The notes: generated by a model from the letters alone, not told the origin. A DNA stretch of 32,889 nucleotides from JAEYFP01 sp047602645 (GCA_047602645.1 JASGGU010000042.1:1-32889); one strand, 5' to 3'; shown: positions 16,874-25,217, counted from the first letter of the stretch. Program-made: numbers and translations.

Positions 16874-16902
16874 TTGACATTCCAAGAAAAGAACCGTATA
16901 AT
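16874..16902 (+). promoter_or_regulatory. Main promoter of the microcompartment operon
   Basis: TTGACA (16874-16879), a 17-base spacer and TATAAT (16897-16902) are a perfect sigma-A consensus. The leader to the dehydratase start is about 85 bases. Because the core promoter is so strong, control probably works by repression. Confidence 0.88.
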
Positions 16903-16992
16903 CTAGGTAATTACTAAATTGTGGGTGTCTGTGGTTTTTAATGACTCCGTAAAACGGTCTGTTTAATGAACAGGAAAGGAAAGAAGGACACT

Positions 16993-19518
16993 ATGGAAAA
17001 GTATAATAGTCAGGAAGTGGCAAAATCTGAAAGGATCCCGAAGCTTGTAGAGCATTTGTATAAGAAGATGCCGGAAATCGAATCGGCGAGGGCGGTTCTG
17101 CTGACGGAATCTTATAAGGAGACGGAGGGAGAGCCGATTGTGATGCGCAGGGCGAAGGCGTTTGCGCACATTTTGGACCATATTCCGATCATCATCCGGG
17201 AAAATGAGCTGATCGTCGGGAGCACGACAATTGCACCGCGCGGCTGCCAGACGTATCCCGAGTTTTCGTTTGCGTGGCTGGAGGAGGAGTACGATACGGT
17301 GGAGCAGCGTGCCGCAGATCCTTTTTACATATCGGAGCAGACAAAAAAAGAATTGAAAGAAGCAAACGCTTATTGGAAGGGGAAGACGACGAGTGAGCTT
17401 GCTACATCTTACATGGCGCCGGAAACGCTAAGGGCGATGGAACATTATGTATTCACCCCCGGTAACTATTTTTATAACGGTGTCGGGCATGTTACCGTGC
17501 AGTACAATAAGGTACTTGCTGTCGGCTATGAGGGCATTATAAAGGAAGTACGCGAAGAACTGGAAAAGTGCCGTCCGTCTGATGGGGATTATGCAAAGCG
17601 CTCCCGTTTTTTGCAAGCGGTCATCATCAGCTGTGAGGCTGTCATTCGTTACGCGAAGCGCTACAGTGTTCTTGCGGAGAAAATGGCAGGCGAATGTACT
17701 GATCCGGTCAGAAAGCGGGAACTGTTACAGATTGCGGAAAACTGTGCGAATGTACCTGAAAAGGGTGCCAAGAGCTTTTATGAGGCGTGTCAGAGTTTCT
17801 GGTTCGTACAGCAGCTGTTACAGATCGAATCAAGCGGCCACTCGATTTCACCGGGACGTTTTGACCAGTATCTGTATCCTTATTATAAAGCGGATTTACA
17901 GGCGGGTAATCTGACAAGAGAAACTGCCCAGGAACTCATCGATTGTATTTTTGTAAAATTAAACGACCTGAATAAATGCAGAGATGCCGTGAGCGCAGAA
18001 GGCTTTGCAGGCTACAGCCTGTTTCAGAACATGATCGTAGGCGGACAGGACGCAGACGGACTGGATGTGACGAACGACCTGTCATTCCTTTGCATTCGTG
18101 CGTCTAAGCACGTATTTTTACCGCAGCCATCTCTTTCCATCCGGGTATGGAACGGTTCGCCGCATGATCTGCTGATTGCGGCAGCCGATTTGACGAGGAC
18201 GGGTATCGGACTTCCTGCTTATTATAATGACGAGGTGGTAATTCCGTCCCTGTTAAACAGGGGTCTGACACTTGAGGATGCACGCAGTTACAATATTATC
18301 GGGTGTGTGGAGCCGCAGGTGGCGGGAAAAACCGAAGGATGGCATGATGCGGCATTCTTTAATATGTGCCGCCCGCTGGAACTCGTATTTTCAAACGGCT
18401 ACGACAAAGGCGAACTTGTCGGAGTACAGACGGGCGATGTGGAGCAGATGCGAACGTTTGAGGAATTTTACGATGCTTATAAGAAACAGATGAATTATAT
18501 GATTGAGCTGCTCGTCAATGCGGATAATGCAATTGATATGGCTCATATGACGCTTTGTCCGCTTCCGTATGAATCTTGTATGGTGGATGACTGTATCAAG
18601 CGCGGCAAGTCTCTTCAGGAAGGCGGGGCAGTTTACAACTTTACAGGACCTCAGGGTTTTGGTATCGCGAATATGACGGACTCTCTTTATGCGGTGAAAA
18701 AGCTCGTTTTCGAAGAAAAGAAGCTGACACTTGGCGAATATAAGCATATGCTTTCAATTAATTACGGCAAGGGCTTCAATGAACGGGCAATCACGCAAAT
18801 GACGTCGGAAATTGCAAAGCAGCTTGCGGCTGCGGGAAGGACTGTCGGGGAAAAGGAAATTGCAGAAATTGTGACCGAGATTTCCAAAGCAAAGGTATCC
18901 GACGAAGAACGTGCAAGAGGCGAACAACTTTTGGAGTGGATCGATGAAATTCCGAAATTCGGAAATGATAATTACGAGGTAGACATGTTTGCAAGAGATG
19001 TTGCTTATACCTATACAAAACCGCTTCAAAATTATCATAATCCCCGCGGCGGTATTTTTCAGGCAGGACTCTATCCGGTATCGGCCAACGTGCTGCTCGG
19101 CACACAAACGGGTGCTACGCCTGACGGACGTCTGGCACATACGCCCGTGGCAGATGGGGTATCTCCGTCTGCGGGAAAGGATACACACGGACCGACCGCA
19201 GCGGCAAATTCTGTTGCAAGACTGGATCATGGGATTGCTTCAAACGGAACATTATTTAACCAGAAGTTTCATCCGTCGGTTTTAAGCGGGGAAACGGGAC
19301 TTGACAACTTTGTTGCTTTGATCCGCACGTATTTTGACCAGAAGGGCAGTCATATGCAGTTTAATGTCGTAGACAGGAATACACTGTTAGATGCCCAGAA
19401 GCACCCGGAGAATTACCAGCATCTCGTTGTACGGGTTGCCGGTTACAGCGCATTGTTTACGACACTTTCCAAGGCACTGCAGGATGACATTATCAAAAGA
19501 ACGGAGCAGGGATTCTAA
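16993..19518 (+). CDS. Glycyl radical 1,2-propanediol dehydratase (B12-independent)
   Basis: The 841-residue enzyme carries the thiyl cysteine in GCVEPQ (Cys438; Glu440 the likely base) and the glycyl radical site RVAGYSA (Gly817) near the C-terminus. These numbers coincide with those I recall for the Roseburia inulinivorans propanediol dehydratase, which supports the start at 16993 (after AAGGAAAGAAGGA) over an in-frame ATG at 16966. It should convert 1,2-propanediol to propionaldehyde inside the microcompartment. Choline lyase and glycerol dehydratase share GCVEP; the fuculose-type aldolase downstream favours propanediol. The N-terminus has no added targeting helix of the CutC kind. Confidence 0.9.
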   Translation: MEKYNSQEVAKSERIPKLVEHLYKKMPEIESARAVLLTESYKETEGEPIVMRRAKAFAHILDHIPIIIRENELIVGSTTIAPRGCQTYPEFSFAWLEEEYDTVEQRAADPFYISEQTKKELKEANAYWKGKTTSELATSYMAPETLRAMEHYVFTPGNYFYNGVGHVTVQYNKVLAVGYEGIIKEVREELEKCRPSDGDYAKRSRFLQAVIISCEAVIRYAKRYSVLAEKMAGECTDPVRKRELLQIAENCANVPEKGAKSFYEACQSFWFVQQLLQIESSGHSISPGRFDQYLYPYYKADLQAGNLTRETAQELIDCIFVKLNDLNKCRDAVSAEGFAGYSLFQNMIVGGQDADGLDVTNDLSFLCIRASKHVFLPQPSLSIRVWNGSPHDLLIAAADLTRTGIGLPAYYNDEVVIPSLLNRGLTLEDARSYNIIGCVEPQVAGKTEGWHDAAFFNMCRPLELVFSNGYDKGELVGVQTGDVEQMRTFEEFYDAYKKQMNYMIELLVNADNAIDMAHMTLCPLPYESCMVDDCIKRGKSLQEGGAVYNFTGPQGFGIANMTDSLYAVKKLVFEEKKLTLGEYKHMLSINYGKGFNERAITQMTSEIAKQLAAAGRTVGEKEIAEIVTEISKAKVSDEERARGEQLLEWIDEIPKFGNDNYEVDMFARDVAYTYTKPLQNYHNPRGGIFQAGLYPVSANVLLGTQTGATPDGRLAHTPVADGVSPSAGKDTHGPTAAANSVARLDHGIASNGTLFNQKFHPSVLSGETGLDNFVALIRTYFDQKGSHMQFNVVDRNTLLDAQKHPENYQHLVVRVAGYSALFTTLSKALQDDIIKRTEQGF

Positions 19519-19519
19519 T

Positions 19520-20311
19520 ATGAGCTATTTGGACACAACGGGAAGGATATTCGATATTCAGCGCTATTCTGTCCACGACGGAAAAGGGATCCGCACAATC
19601 GTATTTTTAAAGGGCTGTGTTTTGCGGTGCCGTTGGTGCTGCAACCCCGAATCGCAGGAATATGAGGTACAGACGATGCTCGTGCAGGGAAAACCCAAGA
19701 TTATCGGCAGAGATGTGACGGTGCGGGAAGCGCTTGAGGAAGTCGAAAAGGACAGGAATTACTACAGGCGATCGGGCGGCGGCATGACATTGTCGGGCGG
19801 TGAATGCCTGTGTCAGCCGGAGTTTGCAAGGGATTTGTTAAGAGGCGCGAAAGAGGCCGGTATCAATACGGCGATCGAGAGCACAGCCTGTGCAAACTAT
19901 GAGGTAATTGATGAGATTCTGCCGTATCTGGATGTTTATTTAATGGATATCAAGCATATTGATCCCGGCAAGCATAAGGAATTTACGGGAAGAAGCAATG
20001 AACTTATTCTGGAAAATGCAAGGAAAATTGCGGAAAGCGGAAAGACAAATCTGGTCATACGGGTGCCGGTTGTTCCGGGCTTCAATGATACTGTTGAAGA
20101 AATCAAGGCAATCACGGAGTTTGCGGATCACCTTCCGGATGTGAAGAAAATCCACCTGCTGCCCTATCACAGACTGGGACAGGATAAGTATGAAGGGCTT
20201 GGAAGAGCATATTTGTTAAAAGAGCTGCTGCCGCCTGAACACGATAAAATGGACACACTGAAAAAGACGGTTGAACGATATTCGCGGCTTTATTGCCAAA
20301 TAGGAGGATGA
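19520..20311 (+). CDS. Glycyl radical enzyme activating protein (radical SAM)
   Basis: The 263-residue radical SAM protein has GCVLRCRWC (Cys33, 37, 40) for the [4Fe-4S] cluster and the SAM-contacting MTLSGGE motif. It would place the glycyl radical on the preceding dehydratase. The start lies 1 base after the dehydratase stop, showing tight coupling. Unlike many activases of dehydratase-type glycyl radical enzymes, no cysteine-rich ferredoxin insert follows the first motif: the chain goes straight to the TVREALEEV helix. In this it resembles the compact pyruvate formate-lyase activase. Confidence 0.93.
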   Translation: MSYLDTTGRIFDIQRYSVHDGKGIRTIVFLKGCVLRCRWCCNPESQEYEVQTMLVQGKPKIIGRDVTVREALEEVEKDRNYYRRSGGGMTLSGGECLCQPEFARDLLRGAKEAGINTAIESTACANYEVIDEILPYLDVYLMDIKHIDPGKHKEFTGRSNELILENARKIAESGKTNLVIRVPVVPGFNDTVEEIKAITEFADHLPDVKKIHLLPYHRLGQDKYEGLGRAYLLKELLPPEHDKMDTLKKTVERYSRLYCQIGG

Positions 20312-20312
20312 C

Positions 20313-20690
20313 ATGGGCTACATGGACAGCATGACAGAAGAAACAAAACAGCGGATCGTGCAGGAACTCGTGCCGGGCAAACAGATTACGCTCGCGCATA
20401 TCATTGCCAATCCGGACAAAATACTATATGAAAAGCTTGGACTGGATCCGAGTGTGGACTATGCCAAATCGGCAATCGGCGTTATGACCGTCAGTCCTGC
20501 GGAAACGGCAATCATCATTGCAGATATCGCCTTGAAGGCGGCCGGCGTAGAGATTGGTTTTGTAGACCGCTTCAGCGGATCTCTGATCGTGACCGGCACC
20601 GTTTCGGAGGTGGAGGCATCCACAATCGCGATTTTGGATTATGTTAAAAATGAGCTGGGGTATGCGGTCTGCAAGGTGACGAGAACGTGA
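20313..20690 (+). CDS. Circularly permuted BMC-H shell protein, EutS/PduU type
   Basis: The 125-residue protein has the EutS/PduU hallmarks: an N-terminal segment QRIVQELVPGKQITLAHIIA, then SAIGVMTVSPAETAIIIADIALKAA and IGFVDRFSGSLIVTG. EutS/PduU proteins form hexamers with the BMC fold in permuted order, with a small beta-barrel over the pore. It should be a minor shell component. The ribosome binding site GGAGGA forms the last two codons of the activase gene. Confidence 0.92.
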   Translation: MGYMDSMTEETKQRIVQELVPGKQITLAHIIANPDKILYEKLGLDPSVDYAKSAIGVMTVSPAETAIIIADIALKAAGVEIGFVDRFSGSLIVTGTVSEVEASTIAILDYVKNELGYAVCKVTRT

Positions 20691-20694
20691 TGCC

Positions 20695-21144
20695 ATGAAA
20701 AAGATGATATTGATGGGAAGAAGCGAAAGCGGGAAGACGACGCTGACGCAGGCACTGAAGGGCGAGAAGATTCTCTACCGCAAAACGCAGTACATTAACA
20801 ACTATAATGTAATCATCGACACGCCGGGCGAATATGCGCAGACACATACATTAAGCCATGCCCTGGCGCTTTACTCCTACGAGGCGGATATTGTGGGACT
20901 TTTGATAGCGGCCACGGAAAGCTATAGCCTGTTTCCGCCGAATATTACTTGTATGACAAACCGCGATACGATCGGTATTGTAACAAAAATTAACGATCCG
21001 CGGGCGGATTGTGCCAGAGCCGGTCGGTGGCTGCGGCTGTCGGGCTGCAAACATGTTTTTTTTGTGGATTCCAAAACAGGAGAAGGCATTGCAGAGTTGT
21101 TTTCCTATTTAAAAGAGGAGGGTGATGTCCTTCCGTGGGAATAA
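20695..21144 (+). CDS. EutP/PduV-like small GTPase-type protein
   Basis: The 149-residue P-loop protein has Walker A GRSESGKTT (residues 8-16), DTPGEY as G3-like motif near residue 42, and TKIND as a likely base-recognition motif near residue 99. EutP/PduV proteins accompany microcompartments; PduV has been linked to compartment positioning, but the role is unsettled. The start lies 4 bases after the EutS-like gene, with no strong ribosome binding site of its own. It is the last gene before the second promoter. Confidence 0.88.
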   Translation: MKKMILMGRSESGKTTLTQALKGEKILYRKTQYINNYNVIIDTPGEYAQTHTLSHALALYSYEADIVGLLIAATESYSLFPPNITCMTNRDTIGIVTKINDPRADCARAGRWLRLSGCKHVFFVDSKTGEGIAELFSYLKEEGDVLPWE

Positions 21145-21166
21145 CAGGTTGCTATTCCGCCCTTGG

Positions 21167-21200
21167 TCTCGAAAACATAACACAAAAACAACAAAAACAA
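21167..21200 (+). promoter_or_regulatory. A-rich box 2, putative DeoR-family operator
   Basis: The segment reads TCTCGAAAACATA, then ACACAAAAACAA, then CAAAAACAA. It matches box 1 (16799-16830) apart from one base and a 2-base insertion. It ends 11 bases before the -35 box. A related A/C stretch with AACAACAGAAACAACAAAAA lies just after the -10 box (21241-21260), so promoter 2 is flanked on both sides. Confidence 0.55.
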
Positions 21201-21211
21201 CATGAAAAGTG

Positions 21212-21240
21212 TTGACTTTATTGAAGTGATGGCCTATAAT
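21212..21240 (+). promoter_or_regulatory. Internal promoter of the microcompartment locus
   Basis: TTGACT (21212-21217), a 17-base spacer and TATAAT (21235-21240) form a near-perfect sigma-A promoter 65 bases ahead of the aldolase start. It would boost expression of aldolase, dehydrogenases and shell genes relative to the dehydratase unit. Confidence 0.85.
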
Positions 21241-21304
21241 AACAACAGAAACAACAAAAATCAAAAAATATAAATAAACAGAACATTTTCAGGAGGAATG
21301 AAAC

Positions 21305-22111
21305 ATGGTAAACGAATTTGAAATCAAAAAACAGATTTGTGACATCGGAAAGAGAATTTACGACAGAAACATGGTTGCGGCGAATGACGGAAATATTTCC
21401 GTAAAGCTGAGCGAGAACGAATTTCTGTGCACACCGACAGGCGTATCCAAGGGATTTATGACACCGGAGTACATCTGCAAGGTGGATGCAAAGGGAAATG
21501 TCATTCAGGCAAACGGAAACTACAAGCCGTCATCTGAAATCAAGATGCATATGAGAGTTTATGAGAAGAGACCGGATGTGGGCTCGGTTGTTCATGCGCA
21601 CCCCGTTTATGCGACGAGCTTTGCGATTGCGGGGATTCCGCTATCTCAGCCGATTATGCCGGAAGCGGTTATTGCACTTGGCTGTGTGCCGATTGCGGAA
21701 TACGGAACACCCTCTACCATGGAAATTCCTGATAATGTTGAGAAATATCTCCCCTATTATGATGCGGTGCTGCTTGAGAGCCACGGCGCTCTGACTTGGT
21801 CTACAGATCTGCTTTCAGCTTATCTGAAGATGGAATCCGTTGAGTTTTATGCACAGCTTTTATATCAATCCAAGATGCTCGGCGGACCGAAGGAATTTGA
21901 TTCCGCTACAGTTCAGAAGCTGTATGAGATCAGAAGAAAACTGGGACTTTCGGGAAAGCATCCTGCCGATCTGTGTCAGAACAAGGACGGCATCAACTGC
22001 CACAACTGTGGAGGCAGCTGCGGTACGGTAAGCGCTTCCCCTAAGGAAGCATCACCGGAAGTGATTGCCGAAATTACAAAGAAGGTAATGGAGCAGATGG
22101 GATTAAAATAA
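21305..22111 (+). CDS. Class II aldolase (L-fuculose/L-rhamnulose-1-phosphate type) with C-terminal encapsulation peptide
   Basis: The 268-residue protein contains the FucA-type site: PSSE (Glu78), HAH (His97, His99) and ESHGAL (His160), which bind zinc and drive cleavage of the sugar phosphate to dihydroxyacetone phosphate and L-lactaldehyde. Ordinary FucA is about 215 residues. Here the C-terminus adds a linker with four cysteines (CxxxxxxxCxxCxxxC) and an amphipathic helix PEVIAEITKKVMEQMGLK, a typical encapsulation peptide. The aldolase should therefore act in the shell lumen. AGGAGGA lies 7 bases ahead of the start. Confidence 0.92.
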   Translation: MVNEFEIKKQICDIGKRIYDRNMVAANDGNISVKLSENEFLCTPTGVSKGFMTPEYICKVDAKGNVIQANGNYKPSSEIKMHMRVYEKRPDVGSVVHAHPVYATSFAIAGIPLSQPIMPEAVIALGCVPIAEYGTPSTMEIPDNVEKYLPYYDAVLLESHGALTWSTDLLSAYLKMESVEFYAQLLYQSKMLGGPKEFDSATVQKLYEIRRKLGLSGKHPADLCQNKDGINCHNCGGSCGTVSASPKEASPEVIAEITKKVMEQMGLK

Positions 22112-22123
22112 GGAGAAGTCCTG

Positions 22124-22612
22124 ATGTATAACTATCAAAAGGATTTAGTCGAAAAAGCGGTCAAAAACGCCATAGAAGAAAAATTTGCCTGCGAGAAGAT
22201 GACGCTGAGACTTGCCCTTGCTCTGGTCGGTAAAATCGAGCAGAAGGCGGCTTCGTGGAATATGCGGATTGTAACAGCGGTATCGGATGCCTCCGGCAAC
22301 CCGGTCGCAGTACACTGTATGGACGGGGCATACATAGGCAGCTATGACGTTGCGGTGAATAAGACCTATACTTCGATTGCGTTCCAAATGCCGACAAAGG
22401 AGCTTGGCAGGCTGAGTCAGCCCGGCAAGGAGCTGTACGGCATTCAGTTTACAAACGGCGGAAGGATTGTCATCTTTGGGGGCGGAGAACCTCTTAAGAA
22501 AAACGGGACGATCATTGGTGCACTCGGCGTCAGCGGAGGAACAGCGGAGCAGGATACAAAGCTTGCGGAATATGGTGTGAGCGTATTTGAGGAGGTAATG
22601 AAATGCCTATAA
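22124..22612 (+). CDS. GlcG/HbpS-family protein (PduO C-terminal domain-like)
   Basis: The 162-residue protein matches the haem-degrading/GlcG domain (DUF336): VTAVSDASGNPVAVHCMDGA, the KTYTSIAF segment and a Gly-rich IIGALGVSGGTAEQD close. The domain also forms the C-terminal half of PduO and recurs in microcompartment loci, where its role is not settled (haem or flavin binding has been suggested for relatives). The N-terminal helix (LVEKAVKNAIEEK) resembles an encapsulation peptide. Its 3' end overlaps the aldehyde dehydrogenase start by 10 bases. Confidence 0.82.
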   Translation: MYNYQKDLVEKAVKNAIEEKFACEKMTLRLALALVGKIEQKAASWNMRIVTAVSDASGNPVAVHCMDGAYIGSYDVAVNKTYTSIAFQMPTKELGRLSQPGKELYGIQFTNGGRIVIFGGGEPLKKNGTIIGALGVSGGTAEQDTKLAEYGVSVFEEVMKCL

Positions 22613-23994
22613 ACGAAAGCGCTGTGCAGGAGATTGTGCGTGAAGTAATTGCAAAAATGCAGATTTCCGAGCCGGCAGGAGGAAAACACGGTGTCTTTTC
22701 AGACATGAACGAGGCAATTGCCGCGGCGAAGAAGGCCCAGGCAGATGTCAGAAATCTCTCGATGGATCAACGGGAGAAAATAATTTCAATCATTCGCAGA
22801 AAGACTCATGAAAATGCGGAAATCATGGCGAGAATGGGTGTGGATGAGACAGGAATGGGAAATGTCGGACATAAGATTTTAAAGCATCATCTTGTGGCGG
22901 ATAAAGTACCCGGGACAGAGGATATTACAACAGAAGCACTTTCGGGTGACAGGGGTCTGACGCTTGTGGAAATGGGGCCGTTCGGTGTCATCGGTGCAAT
23001 CACCCCGTCTACAAATCCGAGTGAAACAGTGCTGTGCAACTCGATCGGCATGATTGCGGGAGGAAATACGGTTGTATTTAATCCGCATCCTTCGGCAATG
23101 AAGACTTCAATTTTTGCGGTAAACCTTGTCAATGAAGCCTCGATTGAGGCGGGTGGCCCGGACAATGTGGCTTGTACGGTGGAGAAGCCGACATTGGAAT
23201 CAAGTGCAACTATGATGAAGCATCCGGATATTCCGCTGCTTGTGGCAACGGGCGGACCGGGAGTCGTAACAGCTGTTCTGTCGTCGGGAAAGCGCGGAAT
23301 CGGTGCGGGCGCAGGAAATCCTCCGGCACTTGTGGACGAGACGGCGGATATTCGCAAAGCGGCGGAAGACATCGTTAACGGCTGTACGTTTGACAATAAC
23401 CTTCCGTGTATTGCGGAAAAGGAAATCGTAGTGCTTGACACTGTTGCTGATGAACTGATGAATTATATGGTAAATGAGCAGGGCTGCTATCTGGCTTCGA
23501 ATGAGGAACAGGATCGGTTACTGAAGACTGTATTTACCGAAAAGGGTGCATTGAATAGAAAGTGTGTCGGCAAGAGTGCAAAGGTGCTGCTTGGTATGAT
23601 CGGAATTACCGTTCCCGATAATATCCGCTGCATTGTATTTGAAGGACCGAAGGAACACAAACTGATCGCAGAAGAGTTAATGATGCCGATACTCGGTGTC
23701 GTCAGAGCAAAGGACTTTGATGATGCTGTAGAACAGGCAGTGTGGCTTGAACATGGCAATCGGCATTCGGCGCATATCCATTCTAAAAATGTGGATCGGA
23801 TCACGCAGTATGCGAAAGCGATTGATACGGCGATCCTTGTAAAGAACGGGCCGTCTTATGCGGCACTTGCTTTCGGCGGAGAGGGCATTTGTACCTTTAC
23901 GATCGCGAGCCGTACCGGAGAGGGCCTGACAAGTGCCAAGACCTTCACAAAGAAGAGAAGATGTGTCATGTCAGACAGTCTTTGTATCAGATAA
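22603..23994 (+). CDS. pduP: CoA-acylating propionaldehyde dehydrogenase (PduP-like)
   Basis: The 463-residue aldehyde dehydrogenase begins with an amphipathic helix (SAVQEIVREVIAKM), the expected encapsulation peptide, and a short linker. The catalytic domain follows, with the thiol Cys269 in NNLPCIAEKE and a Gly-rich cofactor segment (VATGGPGVV). It should oxidise propionaldehyde to propionyl-CoA with NAD and CoA. The length and motifs match PduP/EutE rather than hydrolytic aldehyde dehydrogenases. It starts inside the preceding gene. Confidence 0.92.
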   Translation: MPINESAVQEIVREVIAKMQISEPAGGKHGVFSDMNEAIAAAKKAQADVRNLSMDQREKIISIIRRKTHENAEIMARMGVDETGMGNVGHKILKHHLVADKVPGTEDITTEALSGDRGLTLVEMGPFGVIGAITPSTNPSETVLCNSIGMIAGGNTVVFNPHPSAMKTSIFAVNLVNEASIEAGGPDNVACTVEKPTLESSATMMKHPDIPLLVATGGPGVVTAVLSSGKRGIGAGAGNPPALVDETADIRKAAEDIVNGCTFDNNLPCIAEKEIVVLDTVADELMNYMVNEQGCYLASNEEQDRLLKTVFTEKGALNRKCVGKSAKVLLGMIGITVPDNIRCIVFEGPKEHKLIAEELMMPILGVVRAKDFDDAVEQAVWLEHGNRHSAHIHSKNVDRITQYAKAIDTAILVKNGPSYAALAFGGEGICTFTIASRTGEGLTSAKTFTKKRRCVMSDSLCIR

Positions 23995-24014
23995 GAAGGA
24001 GAGGAAGGAAACGC

Positions 24015-25217
24015 ATGAATTCAAACGAGATAGAATCAATTGTAAAACAGGTGCTGCTCAGCATGTCGGACGGCAGTGTAAATACAAATGCAGCGGTATC
24101 CGCAGGCGCAGCGTCCATTCCGCAGAAAGCACGTGTGGCGATGCTGACGGAGCTGGAGCATTACGAAATTAAAGAATTCCCATTGCCACAGGTCGGCGAT
24201 GATGATATTCTTGTAAAGGTAGAGGGATGCGGTATCTGCGGAACGGATGCGCATGAATTTAAAAGAGACCCGTTTTCTCTGATTCCCGTTGTACTTGGAC
24301 ATGAAGGCACGGGTGAAATTGTAAAGATGGGTAAAAACGTGAAGCTGGACAGTGCGGGCAAACCGCTGAAGCTTGGCGACAAGGTTGTTACTTGCATGAT
24401 CTTTAAGGACAGCCCGGACATTACGATGTTTGATTTGAATAAACAAAATGTCGGAGGCGCGGATGTATATGGATTACTCCCCGATGATGAGATCCATTTT
24501 AACGGATGGTTTTCGGACTACATATTGATCAGGGGAGGCTCCAGTGTATTCAACGTCAGCGATCTGGACTTGTATTCGAGAATTTTGATCGAGCCTTGTG
24601 CGGTACTGATTCATGCGGTGGAACGGGCGAAATCAACCGGAATTTTGAGATTCAATTCCAGAGTGGCCGTGCAGGGCTGCGGGCCGATTGGCCTGATCTG
24701 TATCGCAATTTTAAGGACGATGGGTATTCAGAATATTGTGGCAGTTGACGGAGAACAGAAACGTCTGGATTTTGCGAAAGAGCTTGGTGCTACGGAAACA
24801 GTGAACTTCAAGGATTTCAAGGGGATTGAGGCACTTGCTGACGGCGTGAAAGCGGCGCTTGGCGGATATTTGGCGGATTTTGCGTTTCAATGTACCGGTT
24901 CACCGGTTGCACACTCCAATATCTATAAGTTTATCCGGAACGGCGGCGGTCTTTGCGAGCTCGGCTTCTTTATCAACGGAGGCGACGCGACGATCAACCC
25001 GCATTTTGATATCTGCTCAAAAGAGCTCACGATCGTTGGCTCCTGGGTATATACACTCAGAGATTATGCGACGACGTTTGATTTCTTAAAGAGTGCAAAG
25101 CGCATCGGACTCCCGATGGATAAACTGATCACGGATGTGTTCCCGTTAGAGAAAATCAACGAGGCACACAAAACGAACCTGGCGATGACCGGTTTAAAGA
25201 TTGCAATCATCTTATAA
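24015..25217 (+). CDS. Zinc-type (MDR) alcohol dehydrogenase with N-terminal encapsulation peptide
   Basis: The 400-residue enzyme starts with an amphipathic helix (NEIESIVKQVLLSMSDG) and an Ala/Ser-rich linker, then a medium-chain dehydrogenase domain. Likely zinc ligands lie in GCGICGTDAHE and LGHEGTGE. The NAD-binding GCGPIGL Gly motif is followed by an acidic VDGEQKR, favouring NAD over NADP. The four-cysteine structural zinc lobe is not seen. It is the only alcohol dehydrogenase in the locus, so it may reduce propionaldehyde to propanol, lactaldehyde to propanediol, or both. The ATG at 24015 follows GAGGAAGG; upstream in-frame codons lie inside pduP. Confidence 0.88.
   Translation: MNSNEIESIVKQVLLSMSDGSVNTNAAVSAGAASIPQKARVAMLTELEHYEIKEFPLPQVGDDDILVKVEGCGICGTDAHEFKRDPFSLIPVVLGHEGTGEIVKMGKNVKLDSAGKPLKLGDKVVTCMIFKDSPDITMFDLNKQNVGGADVYGLLPDDEIHFNGWFSDYILIRGGSSVFNVSDLDLYSRILIEPCAVLIHAVERAKSTGILRFNSRVAVQGCGPIGLICIAILRTMGIQNIVAVDGEQKRLDFAKELGATETVNFKDFKGIEALADGVKAALGGYLADFAFQCTGSPVAHSNIYKFIRNGGGLCELGFFINGGDATINPHFDICSKELTIVGSWVYTLRDYATTFDFLKSAKRIGLPMDKLITDVFPLEKINEAHKTNLAMTGLKIAIIL

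Noticed and set aside
16966..16992. Upstream in-frame ATG as dehydratase start
   Set aside because: It would place the purine-rich ribosome binding site (AAGGAAAGAAGGA) inside the gene; starting at 16993 also gives Cys438/Gly817 numbering as recalled for the known family member.
16993..19518. Choline trimethylamine-lyase (cutC) identity
   Set aside because: GCVEPQ is shared, but the aldolase, the DeoR regulator and the lack of choline-type neighbours favour propanediol dehydratase.
19391..19519. Upstream extension of the activase frame
   Set aside because: It overlaps the 3' end of the dehydratase by over 120 bases; ATG 19520 directly after the dehydratase stop begins at the normal activase N-terminus.
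22887..23441. Long open frame on the minus strand within pduP
   Set aside because: It is a shadow of the codon bias of pduP, with no ribosome binding site and no recognisable domain.
23889..24014. Upstream extension of the alcohol dehydrogenase frame
   Set aside because: It lies within the pduP coding region; ATG 24015 with GAGGAAGG gives the expected encapsulation helix at the N-terminus.
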